Shown here: positions 36,622 to 46,012 of the stretch, one piece after another
Layout of the letters: each line of letters opens with the position of its first letter
Numbering within the stretch: the stretch's first letter is position 1
NCBI GenBank assembly: GCA_947480335.1
Contig: CANKCB010000007.1
Span: forward strand, 1 to 64,000
Direction of reading: 5' to 3'
Length of the DNA stretch: 64,000 bases
Source of the DNA: Gammaproteobacteria bacterium
GTDB lineage: Bacteria > Pseudomonadota > Gammaproteobacteria > Eutrophobiales > Eutrophobiaceae
Made by a program: the position numbers and the translations under genes
The notes under the pieces: model-generated
The model's input: only the letters and a program-made list of their open reading frames with translations
Told to the model about the DNA's origin: nothing
The model's database searches: none

Positions 36622-37275
36622 TTAGAAGCGTTTGCCAATACCGAGGCTAAGTCCTAATGGATTTAGTTCGATATGGCTAACTTTCCCTTGCTGTACATTT
36701 ACATCGGTGTCTATAAAGCGTTTAGTCATATCGGCATTGAGAAAGAAATTATTGGGCAGGCGGAAATCCACGCCAGCCTGGTAGGCTTCTCCAAAACTTT
36801 CATTCTCCAAATGTAAATCCCCACCACCAATTGTTGAAGTCAGATCAGTAGAAGAAAAATCGCTATAGGTTAATCCCAGCCCAAAATAGGGCAGGATATT
36901 GTCAGTGATATTGAACTGATATTGCAGCATCAATGTGGTTGGCATGTATTTAAAAGAGCCTATCGGTTCTGCAAGACGACCCTTAACAATATCCAGATCA
37001 TGCTTTTGTGGAACCGTAAGCGACAATTCTGCTGCAAGCGATGAATTGAAGAAGTAGGTCACGTCCACTTCCGGAATCGTCTTGTTGTCTGCAGCTATCG
37101 CATCTTTCGGCAGATCCGCCGGGGTTAACAGACCCATGCCCTCATCAGAGTGATTAATCATATCAGTATGGGTGGCACGCAGACGCACCATCCAATTTCC
37201 ATCTGCCTGTTGCGCATGTGCTGGCAAGCCAGCGACCATTCCTGCCAGTACCAAGATTAATGAGCTTGTTTTCAT
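36622..37275 (-). CDS. ompW: OmpW-family outer membrane protein
   Basis: A 217-residue protein with a clear signal peptide (MKTSSLILVLAGMVAGLPAHA) and an eight-stranded beta-barrel pattern of alternating residues. The segment VRLRATHTDMINHSDEG opens the barrel, ELSLTVPQKHDLD is typical of OmpW, and the C-terminal residue is Phe (GIGKRF), the outer-membrane assembly signal. It forms a small hydrophobic channel in the outer membrane. ATG 37275 has AGGAG eight bases upstream, so the longer frame to 37353 is rejected. A 10-bp inverted repeat (37377-37427) lies about 100 bases upstream. Confidence 0.92.
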   Translation of the reverse strand: MKTSSLILVLAGMVAGLPAHAQQADGNWMVRLRATHTDMINHSDEGMGLLTPADLPKDAIAADNKTIPEVDVTYFFNSSLAAELSLTVPQKHDLDIVKGRLAEPIGSFKYMPTTLMLQYQFNITDNILPYFGLGLTYSDFSSTDLTSTIGGGDLHLENESFGEAYQAGVDFRLPNNFFLNADMTKRFIDTDVNVQQGKVSHIELNPLGLSLGIGKRF

Positions 37276-37376
37276 ATCAGTTCTCCTAACAATTACCATA
37301 AAATAGTTCAGAGATAAATTTATATTAAAAATCAATAACAAGAAATATTTCATTAAAGTGGATAATAAGTACTAAG

Positions 37377-37427
37377 TTAACTAAAAGCAGCCGTAACCAA
37401 TTAATAAATATGATAAATTTTAGTTAA
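37377..37427. promoter_or_regulatory. 10-bp inverted repeat upstream of ompW
   Basis: TTAACTAAAA (37377-37386) and TTTTAGTTAA (37418-37427) are perfect inverted copies separated by 31 bases in the AT-rich ompW leader. The left arm overlaps the palindrome AGTTAACT. This could be a dyad operator for a dimeric or looping regulator; no known motif is recognised. Confidence 0.35.
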
Positions 37428-37497
37428 ATTGACCATTACACCTGTTGGGAAAAAGAGTCAGTAAGCTGGTTCAATTCTTTGATAAACAGGGTAAATC

Positions 37498-38751
37498 CTA
37501 TCCGATTGTTTCAGACTGTTTCGTTAAATGAGCTACGCGTACCGGCGCAGGAGGATGGGAATCGTAAAAAGCGGAGTACAGTGGATCCGGGGTCAGGGTA
37601 TTGGCATTTTCTTTGTAGAGTTTGACCAGTGCCTGAATCAGGTCTGTCGCACTGCCTTGGGCGGAGGCAAAATTATCTGCTTCGAACTCATGCAATCTTG
37701 AATACCAGGACATCAACGGCTGGATATAAAACGTGAAGACCGGGATGACCATCATAAACAGGGTCAAGGCCATCCAGGTCGAGCTGGAATCCACACCTAA
37801 TGCTGTATAAAACCAGAGTTTATCAATTAACCATCCCAACAGGGCAAAGCCGGCCAGAAATGTGACCGCCATCAGGCCAATGCGTTTTTTCACGTGGTTA
37901 CAACGGAAATGACCCAGCTCATGTGCAAGTACGGCCTCGATTTCTTCATGGCTCAGTTCATTCATTAATGTATCAAAAAACACGATGCGTTTATTGCTGC
38001 CCATACCCGTGAAATAGGCATTGCCGTGGGTGGAACGGGAGGATCCGTCCATCACAAAAATGCCCTGGCTGGCGAAGCCATTACGTGTCAATAATTGTTC
38101 AATCCGTGCTTTTAGCTCGGTATTTTCCAGTGGTCGGAATTTATTAAATAGCGGGGCAATAAAAGCCGGATAGAACCACATCATAAACATACTGAAGCCA
38201 AACCAGGTCATCCACACGTAAAGCCACCATTGCTGGCCAGCATTGCCCATCAGCCAGAGTATCAATGCGAGCAAGGGTGCCCCAATAAGTACCGTCAGTG
38301 CAGTGCTCTTTATCAAATCCGTAATGAACACGCGCACGGTAGTTTTATTGAAGCCGAACCGTTCTTCCAGCACAAAGGTCCGGTAAAGGGCCATTGGCAA
38401 ATCCAGCATGGAAGACACCAACATCACAGACAGTAATACCCCGGTTCCGGTCCACAGTTCCGACAAGCCTAGACTACGCCATTGCGTATCGATCAGTTGC
38501 AGGCCACCCCCCAGTGTCCACAACAGTAACAGTAGAGTGCCTAAAACCAGATCCACTATGGCTAGCTGCGATTTGGCTATCGTATAGGCGGCCGCTCTCT
38601 GATGGTCAGACAGTGGTACCTTGTCACGAAATTGCACAGGTACATTGTCCTTGTGTAGTCTGACATGATTCCTGTGTCGGTATAACAGCGTCCATTGCAC
38701 TATAAAACTACCCAGCAGGGCAGTCAGGAAAATGTAACTGAACAGGTGCAT
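37498..38751 (-). CDS. M48-family (Ste24/CAAX-type) membrane metalloprotease
   Basis: A 417-residue integral membrane protease with about seven spans. Zinc motif HELGH in LAHELGHFRCNH around 270-280, and a downstream EFEADNFA (about 345-352) that supplies the third ligand. The long N-terminal domain with LPMALYRTFVLEERFGFNKTTVRVF identifies the Ste24p/BepA-unrelated CAAX protease-1 group rather than HtpX, which is about 290 residues. It probably removes damaged or misfolded membrane proteins. It is divergent from orn with 81 bases between starts. Confidence 0.9.
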   Translation of the reverse strand: MHLFSYIFLTALLGSFIVQWTLLYRHRNHVRLHKDNVPVQFRDKVPLSDHQRAAAYTIAKSQLAIVDLVLGTLLLLLWTLGGGLQLIDTQWRSLGLSELWTGTGVLLSVMLVSSMLDLPMALYRTFVLEERFGFNKTTVRVFITDLIKSTALTVLIGAPLLALILWLMGNAGQQWWLYVWMTWFGFSMFMMWFYPAFIAPLFNKFRPLENTELKARIEQLLTRNGFASQGIFVMDGSSRSTHGNAYFTGMGSNKRIVFFDTLMNELSHEEIEAVLAHELGHFRCNHVKKRIGLMAVTFLAGFALLGWLIDKLWFYTALGVDSSSTWMALTLFMMVIPVFTFYIQPLMSWYSRLHEFEADNFASAQGSATDLIQALVKLYKENANTLTPDPLYSAFYDSHPPAPVRVAHLTKQSETIG

Positions 38752-38832
38752 AGTTTTTTATCCGCTGTTTAACATGTATCGAAGTTAGTTTGATTAGGGT
38801 TAGAATGTCAGGAAATACACCGGAAAACAGTT

Positions 38833-39375
38833 ATGACACAGTCACCCGATAACCTAATCTGGATAGACCTGGAAATGACCGGTCTGGATCCTGATACGGA
38901 TTATATCATCGAAATTGCCACGGTAATTACTGATTCACGGTTAAACACAATTGCTGAAGGGCCAGTATTAGCAATCCATCATGAACAACACATACTGGAC
39001 AGGATGGATGACTGGAATGTCCGTCAACATGGTCGATCCGGGTTGTTGCAAAGGGTCAAGGACAGCCACGTTACGACCCGGCAGGCTGAACAGCAAACAT
39101 TGGAGTTTCTGAAACAGTATATTCCGGCAAACTGTTCGCCGATGTGCGGTAACAGTATTTGTCAGGATAGACGCTTCCTCTACCGGCATATGCGTGAACT
39201 GGAAAAATATTTCCATTACCGTAATCTGGATGTCAGTACGGTGAAGGAGTTAATTAAACGCTGGACCAATGGCAAGGATCAGTTTGTCAAGAATGCCAGC
39301 CATCTTGCGCTGGATGACATCAAGGATTCCATTGAAGAACTGCAATATTATCGTGCCAGATTTTTTAATCTTTAA
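38833..39375 (+). CDS. orn: Oligoribonuclease
   Basis: A 180-residue DEDDh 3'-5' exonuclease that degrades two- to five-base RNAs to mononucleotides, finishing mRNA and pGpG turnover. DEDDh residues are visible in [13 protein letters not shown] (D, E), [11 protein letters not shown] (D) and the [10 protein letters not shown] segment (H, D). Length matches E. coli Orn (181). It starts the orn-nnr-tsaE-amiB-mutL-miaA-hfq series, whose order parallels E. coli; the next gene begins two bases after its stop. Confidence 0.97.
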   Translation: MTQSPDNLIWIDLEMTGLDPDTDYIIEIATVITDSRLNTIAEGPVLAIHHEQHILDRMDDWNVRQHGRSGLLQRVKDSHVTTRQAEQQTLEFLKQYIPANCSPMCGNSICQDRRFLYRHMRELEKYFHYRNLDVSTVKELIKRWTNGKDQFVKNASHLALDDIKDSIEELQYYRARFFNL

Positions 39376-39377
39376 TT

Positions 39378-40871
39378 GTGACTGACGTATTACCCCCGCA
39401 GAACTTTCGGTTATACCGCACCGAACAAATCCGCCAACTGGAACATCTGGCCATCACTGAACTGCATCTCAGTGGTTACGAGTTGATGCAAAGGGCCGGT
39501 ATCGCCAGCTGGCATTGGTTGCAACAATCCTGGCCTGGCATACACAAACTTGTTGTCGTGTGTGGTGGCGGCAATAATGCCGGCGATGGTTATGCCATAG
39601 CCACAATTGCTCGTAAGTCGGGAAAACAGGTCATTGTACTGGCATTGCGTCCCGTGGAATCACTGCAAGCAGAGGCGTTGCAAGCGGCTCGAAATTTTCA
39701 GCAACAGGGCGGCAAGGTCAAACCATTTGATGCCGATGAACTGCAGCAGGCCGATGTGATCGTGGATGCGATTTTGGGTATTGGTCTTGAGCGTGAGGTG
39801 AGCGGTGATCTGCAAGAATGCATACAAGCGATTAATCAGAGCGGTAAACCGGTGTTTGCTGTAGACGTGCCGTCTGGATTGAATGCAAACACAGGCAGGG
39901 TAATGGGTGCGGCGATTCGAGCCAATTTTACCTTGAGCTTTATCGGACGCAAGCAGGGATTGTATACCGGCAGCAGCGCGGATTATTGTGGTGTACATCA
40001 ATGCGAGGATCTTGATCTGCCGCATTCGATCATAGACAGGGTAGTCCCGTCGGCATACTTACTGGATCGTCAAACTACCGTCTCTGACTTACCAAAACGT
40101 CAACGTACAGCACATAAGGGGCATTTCGGACATTTATTGGTAATTGGTGGTGATTATGGTTATGCAGGGGCAGTACGGATGTGTGCCGAAATGGCTGCAA
40201 GAAGTGGAGTTGGCCTGGTCAGTATTGCCACACGAGCTGAACATGCGCAGATGATTCCGCTTGCAAGACCAGAATTAATGGCCGCAGGTGTTGCTTCAGC
40301 GGCCAATCTGGTTCCGTTATTGCACAGTGCCAGTGTGCTGGCGATCGGACCAGGTCTTGGACACTCAGACTGGTCAACTGCTTTACTGGCTAAAGTGTTG
40401 GATACACAGATTCCCATGGTAGTCGATGCTGATGGTTTAAACCTGTTGGCTCAGGATCCAGCTAGACGAGACAACTGGGTATTGACGCCACATCCTGGAG
40501 AAGCGGCTCGCTTACTGGGTATTAGTGTAGCTGAGGTCGAAGCAGATCGGTTTGCTGCAGCCAGGTTGATTCAGCACAGGTATGGTGGTGTTATCGTGCT
40601 TAAAGGCAGTGGAACGATCGTGGTCGATAGTGCCGGTCAGGTGTCAGTATGTTCCGGGGGCAATTCAGGCATGGCCTCAGGTGGGATGGGCGATGTATTA
40701 ACCGGATTAATTGCTGGCCTGATGTGTCAACAGCTGTCGACTGGTAATGCAGCAAGATTAGCGGTCTGTATACATGCAGAGGCGGCTGATATTGTTGCCA
40801 CACAGACCGGCGAACGGGGATTACTCGCGACGGATTTGATTCCGATTGTCCGTCAATTACTCAATTCCTGA
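39378..40871 (+). CDS. nnr: Bifunctional NAD(P)H-hydrate epimerase / ADP-dependent dehydratase
   Basis: A 497-residue fusion that repairs hydrated NAD(P)H. The N-terminal epimerase (YjeF_N) shows VVCGGGNNAGDGYAIA near 55-70 and DAILGIGL; the C-terminal dehydratase (YjeF_C) shows TPHPGEAARLL, VLKGSGTIV and the GNSGMASGGMGDVL motif near 430-443. Starts at GTG 39378, two bases after the orn stop. E. coli carries queG between orn and nnr; it is absent here. Confidence 0.95.
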   Translation: MTDVLPPQNFRLYRTEQIRQLEHLAITELHLSGYELMQRAGIASWHWLQQSWPGIHKLVVVCGGGNNAGDGYAIATIARKSGKQVIVLALRPVESLQAEALQAARNFQQQGGKVKPFDADELQQADVIVDAILGIGLEREVSGDLQECIQAINQSGKPVFAVDVPSGLNANTGRVMGAAIRANFTLSFIGRKQGLYTGSSADYCGVHQCEDLDLPHSIIDRVVPSAYLLDRQTTVSDLPKRQRTAHKGHFGHLLVIGGDYGYAGAVRMCAEMAARSGVGLVSIATRAEHAQMIPLARPELMAAGVASAANLVPLLHSASVLAIGPGLGHSDWSTALLAKVLDTQIPMVVDADGLNLLAQDPARRDNWVLTPHPGEAARLLGISVAEVEADRFAAARLIQHRYGGVIVLKGSGTIVVDSAGQVSVCSGGNSGMASGGMGDVLTGLIAGLMCQQLSTGNAARLAVCIHAEAADIVATQTGERGLLATDLIPIVRQLLNS

Positions 40872-40874
40872 CAC

Positions 40875-41324
40875 ATGAAACGGCAAATACCGGACGTACA
40901 TGCGATGGAGCAACTGGGACAAGTTATCGCCCAGGGTCTCCGTCCGGGCATGCAGTTGCATTTGATGGGTGATTTGGGCGCAGGTAAAACAACTCTGGTA
41001 CGCGGAATTCTGCGTGGGCTTGGTTATGACGGTACGGTAAAAAGTCCCACCTACACGCTGGTTGAATCCTACACTTTGCCGCCGGTTACGCTTTATCATT
41101 TTGACTTCTACAGGGTCAAACATCCCGGCGAGGTAGAGGCAATCGGTTTCAGGGATTATCATGCAGAGGATGCAATCTGCCTAATCGAATGGCCGGAATT
41201 GGCCGGAAACACGATCGGCAAACCAGATATGTTGATACGGTTTACTTTTGTTACGGTTGGTCGTGAGCTTGAGATCGAGGCGCTGTCAGAGCAAGCTAAG
41301 TTATTGATTTCAAAGATAACATGA
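40875..41324 (+). CDS. tsaE: tRNA threonylcarbamoyladenosine biosynthesis ATPase TsaE
   Basis: A 149-residue P-loop ATPase with Walker A GDLGAGKTTLVRG around 34-46 and the conserved SPTYTLVESY and YHFDFYR motifs. It works with TsaB and TsaD to form t6A37 in ANN-decoding tRNAs. Its start is three bases after the nnr stop, as in many gammaproteobacteria, and amiB follows after 114 bases. Confidence 0.96.
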   Translation: MKRQIPDVHAMEQLGQVIAQGLRPGMQLHLMGDLGAGKTTLVRGILRGLGYDGTVKSPTYTLVESYTLPPVTLYHFDFYRVKHPGEVEAIGFRDYHAEDAICLIEWPELAGNTIGKPDMLIRFTFVTVGRELEIEALSEQAKLLISKIT

Positions 41325-41438
41325 AATTCTGGATAGCAGATTCGTAGATATTATTTCTATTAAAACAGTAAGATAGCTTGATTTTCTAATAAAAAATTGA
41401 AACTATTGCTGTAATGAACAGGAATAGAAGAAAGAATT

Positions 41439-42863
41439 GTGATCGCTAGATTAATCACCAGCATACTTCTGATTGGATTCTGTGGTGGGTCCGAGGCGGC
41501 GGCGTTGTCGATTGAAAGCGTCAGAATCTGGGCCGCGCCGGAGAATACCCGGGTTGTATTTGACCTGAATGGTCAGGTTGAACACAAGGTGACTACATTG
41601 GACAACCCGTCACGTATGGTCATTGATTTTACCAATGTAACACTGAGTAATACCTTACCCAAACCGGTCGCAGCTGACCGGTTTGTCGAAAATATCCGTA
41701 AATCTGGCGAGACCGGCGAATTGCGCGTGGTGCTCGATCTTAAAAAGCCTGCCCAGGTACATAGTTTCCAGTTGCCACCCAATGAAAAATACAGTCACAG
41801 GCTGGTTGTTGATATCTCAGCTGCAAGTCAGGAGCAGCAAGTTACCCAGGCAGAGGAATCCGTTCAGATTGCTTCCAGATCCATAGAGACCAAAATCCCG
41901 GATACGGCCGAGCCGGTAGACCCACTTGCCGATGATGAATCACCCGCAAGATTGCCGAATAATTCGTCAATGCGTGATGTCATCATTGCGGTGGATGCTG
42001 GTCACGGTGGAGATGATCCCGGATCAATTGGTCCGTCGGGCATACATGAGAAGGTCATTGCGCTGACCATTGCCAAGAAACTCGTGGCAAAAATAAACAA
42101 GGTACACGGGATGAAAGCCATACTCATTCGTGAAGGCGATTACTTTATAAAGTTGCGCGATCGTATGGAGAAAGCCCGCCAACACAAAGCCGATCTGTTT
42201 GTGTCGATACATGCTGATTCTTTCAAGGATTCCAAAGTGATCGGATCGTCGGTATATGTACTTTCGCAAAGAGGTGCCAGTAGTGAACACGCGAAACGAC
42301 TGGCCGCCCGGGAAAACGCCTCGGATTTGATTGGCGGGGTAACTCTGGAAGACAAGGACAATGTATTGGCTTCTGTATTACTGGATTTATCACAAACCGC
42401 CAGTCTGGAGGCCAGTATTGATGTCGCAGAGCGGGTATTGGGTGGTCTGAAGAAAATCGGAAATCTGCACAAGAAGCGAGTGGAATCGGCTGCCTTTGCC
42501 GTGTTGAAGTCTCCGGACATACCGTCAGTATTGATTGAAACGGCCTATATTTCCAACCCTTCCGAGGAAAAGAAATTACGTAATCCAGTTTTTCAGGACA
42601 CGTTGACTAGTGCGATTCTGGATGGCCTGGTTGGCTATTTCCGTTTGCGGCCGCCTGAAAATACTATCATGGCGAATAATCGGGATCAGGAACACGTTAT
42701 TGGTCGTGGTGATACCTTGTCGGGTATTGCAGAGCGGTATCAGGTCAGTTTGCGCAGTCTGCGTAAGGAAAATGGACTTGAAAATGACCGTATTCGAATT
42801 GGACAGAAATTACGTATCCCCGCTTCAGCCAGTATTGTTGCCTCCGAGTCCACAACGCGCTGA
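41439..42863 (+). CDS. amiB: N-acetylmuramoyl-L-alanine amidase AmiB with AMIN and LysM domains
   Basis: A 474-residue periplasmic amidase. Signal peptide (core 5-16, cleavage near EAA), AMIN domain about 22-130 for septal ring targeting, then Amidase_3 about 175-400 with zinc ligands in AVDAGHGGDDPG, the following Glu of EKV, and VSIHADS plus the late ETAYISNP. A LysM domain (HVIGRGDTLSGIAERYQVS) closes the protein at about 415-465. It cleaves septal peptidoglycan for daughter-cell separation. Start is GTG 41439; AAGAAAG precedes it. The position between tsaE and mutL matches E. coli amiB. Confidence 0.94.
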   Translation: MIARLITSILLIGFCGGSEAAALSIESVRIWAAPENTRVVFDLNGQVEHKVTTLDNPSRMVIDFTNVTLSNTLPKPVAADRFVENIRKSGETGELRVVLDLKKPAQVHSFQLPPNEKYSHRLVVDISAASQEQQVTQAEESVQIASRSIETKIPDTAEPVDPLADDESPARLPNNSSMRDVIIAVDAGHGGDDPGSIGPSGIHEKVIALTIAKKLVAKINKVHGMKAILIREGDYFIKLRDRMEKARQHKADLFVSIHADSFKDSKVIGSSVYVLSQRGASSEHAKRLAARENASDLIGGVTLEDKDNVLASVLLDLSQTASLEASIDVAERVLGGLKKIGNLHKKRVESAAFAVLKSPDIPSVLIETAYISNPSEEKKLRNPVFQDTLTSAILDGLVGYFRLRPPENTIMANNRDQEHVIGRGDTLSGIAERYQVSLRSLRKENGLENDRIRIGQKLRIPASASIVASESTTR

Positions 42864-42971
42864 TTGCGTTTGCAGCTTTGCATTAAGCGGTAACTGCTTT
42901 AGTCTGATTCCTCACGTCATCACCTGAATTAAATACTTCACCACTGTCGAAGGCTCGGTTAATCTTGACTT

Positions 42972-44699
42972 ATGACTGACCTGGCACAGCCCAATCGTAT
43001 TGTTGTCCTCCCCGGCACCCTGGTAAACCAGATTGCGGCCGGAGAAGTGATCGAACGTCCGGCCTCCGTGGTTAAGGAGTTGGTCGAGAACAGTATCGAT
43101 GCCGGAGCAACATTGATTGAAATTGACATCGAAGCAGGTGGTACACGTTCCATACTCGTGCGCGATAATGGCGCGGGAATTCATCCGGAGGATATCAATC
43201 TGGCGATCCTCCGTCATGCCACCAGCAAACTGAAAACACGGGAAGATCTGGATGCCATAGTCAGTCTCGGTTTTCGGGGAGAGGCCTTGTCCAGTATTGC
43301 GTCCGTTGCTGACTTCAGCTTGACCACCCGTACTGTCAGCATGCCTCATGGCTATCGGTTGCATGTCAAACCGGCTAACGACAGGCATGAGTATCAACCG
43401 GCCGCACATCCTCCGGGTACCACGATAGAAGTGTGTAACCTGTTTTATAATGTACCGGCCCGTAAAAAATTTCTGCGTTCTGAACGTACTGAGTTTTTGC
43501 ATATTCTGGAACTGGTCAGGAACCTTGTCATGAGCAGGGTCGATATCACTATCCAGCTGCGTCATAACGGCAAACCGGTACTGATTTGTCCTTTGGTTGA
43601 GTCGGACTTTCGAGCTCGTATCCAGTCGGTTATGGGAAGTAGCTTTTTCCCCAAAGCCAGATCCGTTGATACGCAGATCGGTGCAATGAGATTATTTGGA
43701 TGGTTGGGAGACGCGCAGAGCGCACGCAGCCAATCAGATCGTCAGTATCTTTATCTGAATAACAGAATGATCAGGGATCGTCATCTTACGCACGCGATAC
43801 GTGTGGCGACAGTTGCGGAGATACCTGTTTCACGCTACCCGGCCTATATCCTGTATTTGCAACTGGATCCAACCCAGGTAGATGTGAACGTGCATCCGAC
43901 CAAACAGGAGGTGAGATTCAGACAGCCACGGGATGTGCATGATTTTGTACTGGCAACATTACGTGAGTCAGTCGAACACACAACAATAGGCCAGTACAGT
44001 TCTGGTTCTTCGATGGTCACCAATCAGACAGGACAGTCATCTGTAAACAGTTTGACAGTACAGGATAAATCGAGCATTTACACCTCGTCCGGCGGAAAGG
44101 TAACATCGTTGGCCGTTAATAACGAACCATTTGGTATACCCCTGGCAGTACTGGCTGGTGGCTTTGTGCTGTCGATGTTAAACGGGGAGTTGAGAATTAT
44201 CGATTTTAACAAGTTGCAGTCGATAGTACTGTCGCATGAGCTCAGACAGGATTACAAAAATGATGCTGTTACTGTCCGCCCCCTACTGGTGCCTTTGTCA
44301 TACACATTGTCCGAGGGCGAGTTGCAAATACTCGGGTCGGTTATGGATGTATTAGCCATACTTGGTGTGCAAATGGATATTTCTGGACCACGTTCAATCA
44401 TCATCCGTACACTTCCATCATTACTTCCTGAACTGGATATCAGTGGATTACTATCCGAATTGCTGAAAGTTCTTACGGCATCGCATCTCACTCCAGAGCA
44501 ATTACCCGATAGACTGATGTCATTGCTGGTAAAGCACGCAATCAGTATTGATATGTCCCGTTATACGCTACAGCAGGTAAAAGAACAGCTGCAACGTTTG
44601 ACCACTTCAGGGTTGCCGATACTGGAAAAGAATCATGCGGATTTATGGCGCACGATTTCGGTTACACAACTGCAGTCCTGGTTAAATGACAATTCCTGA
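42972..44699 (+). CDS. mutL: DNA mismatch repair protein MutL
   Basis: A 575-residue GHKL ATPase. N-terminal motifs are complete: [30 protein letters not shown] and GFRGEALSS. The C-terminal dimerisation domain begins near 390. I do not see the DQHA-x2-E-x4-E endonuclease motif: the corresponding place reads [12 protein letters not shown]. This resembles the E. coli type that relies on MutH, so a MutH/Dam system should exist elsewhere. The stop overlaps miaA by 14 bases, suggesting translational coupling. Confidence 0.94.
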   Translation: MTDLAQPNRIVVLPGTLVNQIAAGEVIERPASVVKELVENSIDAGATLIEIDIEAGGTRSILVRDNGAGIHPEDINLAILRHATSKLKTREDLDAIVSLGFRGEALSSIASVADFSLTTRTVSMPHGYRLHVKPANDRHEYQPAAHPPGTTIEVCNLFYNVPARKKFLRSERTEFLHILELVRNLVMSRVDITIQLRHNGKPVLICPLVESDFRARIQSVMGSSFFPKARSVDTQIGAMRLFGWLGDAQSARSQSDRQYLYLNNRMIRDRHLTHAIRVATVAEIPVSRYPAYILYLQLDPTQVDVNVHPTKQEVRFRQPRDVHDFVLATLRESVEHTTIGQYSSGSSMVTNQTGQSSVNSLTVQDKSSIYTSSGGKVTSLAVNNEPFGIPLAVLAGGFVLSMLNGELRIIDFNKLQSIVLSHELRQDYKNDAVTVRPLLVPLSYTLSEGELQILGSVMDVLAILGVQMDISGPRSIIIRTLPSLLPELDISGLLSELLKVLTASHLTPEQLPDRLMSLLVKHAISIDMSRYTLQQVKEQLQRLTTSGLPILEKNHADLWRTISVTQLQSWLNDNS

Positions 44700-45645
44700 A
44701 GCGGAAAACACCCTGCCGGTGATCTTTCTGATGGGGCCGACAGCGAGCGGCAAGACGGCACTGGCCGTTGAATTGGTCAAACATTTGCCTGTTGATATCA
44801 TCAGTGTTGATTCAGCGATGGTGTACCGGGGAATGGACATTGGTACGGCCAAGCCTGGAGCAGACATACTGGAAATTGCCCCGCATCGATTACTGGATAT
44901 ACGTGATCCGGAGCAGACGTATTCTGCGGGAAATTTTTGTCGTGATGCTCGGGTTGCTATCAAACAGATCCATGCCAGTGGCAGGATTCCGTTACTGGTG
45001 GGTGGCACAGGTCTCTATTTTCGCAGTTTGCAATTCGGATTTTCAGAAATGCCGGTTGCAGATGCCCAAATCCGGGCCCGACTTGAGGAAGAAGCCAGTG
45101 CGAACGGGTGGGCGTCCATGCATGCGAGACTCGCCTCTATCGATCCTGTAGCGGCTGCGCGCATACATCCACATGACCCGCAACGTATTCAGCGTGCACT
45201 GGAAGTTTATGCCATTACCGGCAAGCCTATTACTGAGTTACATGAACAGGGACGGATAGCCGCCTTGCCTTACCCGGTTATCAAATTGATAGTGGCACCG
45301 GCACAGCGTTCATTGCTCGATCAGAATATTGAATCCCGTTTTATGCAGATGCTGGATGTGGGTTTTGTTGCAGAAGTGGAGACTTTGCGCGACCGCCCAG
45401 GCTTGACGGCCGCAAATCCCTCCATGCGTATGGTGGGTTATCGCCAGGTTTGGTCTTATCTGCAAGGGGAGATCGATTATAAGACGATGATAAGCAAAGC
45501 AATTACCGCTACTGGTCAATTGGCAAAACGCCAGCTGACCTGGTTGCGTACTGAACAGCAAGGCGTGTGGTTTGATGCCAATCGCACTGAATTGTCACAA
45601 TTTTTACTCAATTTTTTACAGAATAATCCTGTCTATACCTTATAA
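44686..45645 (+). CDS. miaA: tRNA dimethylallyltransferase MiaA
   Basis: A 319-residue enzyme adding dimethylallyl to A37 of tRNAs reading UNN codons. Walker-like [13 protein letters not shown] at about 15-27, [16 protein letters not shown], and [10 protein letters not shown] are all present. Start ATG lies inside mutL, in a different frame, giving a 14-base overlap. The next gene, hfq, follows after 93 bases, as in E. coli, where hfq has internal promoters in this region. Confidence 0.97.
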   Translation: MTIPEAENTLPVIFLMGPTASGKTALAVELVKHLPVDIISVDSAMVYRGMDIGTAKPGADILEIAPHRLLDIRDPEQTYSAGNFCRDARVAIKQIHASGRIPLLVGGTGLYFRSLQFGFSEMPVADAQIRARLEEEASANGWASMHARLASIDPVAAARIHPHDPQRIQRALEVYAITGKPITELHEQGRIAALPYPVIKLIVAPAQRSLLDQNIESRFMQMLDVGFVAEVETLRDRPGLTAANPSMRMVGYRQVWSYLQGEIDYKTMISKAITATGQLAKRQLTWLRTEQQGVWFDANRTELSQFLLNFLQNNPVYTL

Positions 45646-45738
45646 TTAACCCTGTCGGGAGTGCTTTCCAGACTAATTCATGGAAGATGATATATCCCTT
45701 AAAAACAGTGGGTTAAATAATTATAACAGGAGACCAAT

Positions 45739-45987
45739 ATGAGCAAAGGACACACTTTGCAGGATCCCTTTCTGAATGTGTTAAGAAAGGACAAGGTACC
45801 GGTTGCAATTTATCTGGTGAATGGAATTAAACTGCAAGGGCAGGTTGAATCATTCGATCAGTTTGTGATTCTGTTAAAAAACACTGTCAGCCAGCTAGTC
45901 TACAAGCATGCGATTTCAACCATCGTGCCAGCGCGTAATATAAAAATGCCTCGCGGCGATAGCGATGAGGATGAACAAGGCAACTAA
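45739..45987 (+). CDS. hfq: RNA chaperone Hfq
   Basis: An 82-residue Sm-like protein. Sm1 ([32 protein letters not shown]) and Sm2 ([19 protein letters not shown]) are complete, including the KH residues of the RNA-binding proximal face. It forms a hexamer and pairs small RNAs with mRNAs. The C-terminal tail is short and acidic (DSDEDEQGN). A good AGGAG lies nine bases before ATG 45739. The hfq-hflX-hflK-hflC arrangement is classical. Confidence 0.98.
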   Translation: MSKGHTLQDPFLNVLRKDKVPVAIYLVNGIKLQGQVESFDQFVILLKNTVSQLVYKHAISTIVPARNIKMPRGDSDEDEQGN

Positions 45988-46012
45988 TGTTGTACTGTGA
46001 GTGTAAAGGCTT

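Noticed and set aside
37498-38751. HtpX as identity for the M48 protease
   Set aside because: HtpX is about 290 residues with four spans. This protein has 417 residues, a longer N-terminal membrane domain and Ste24-type motifs.
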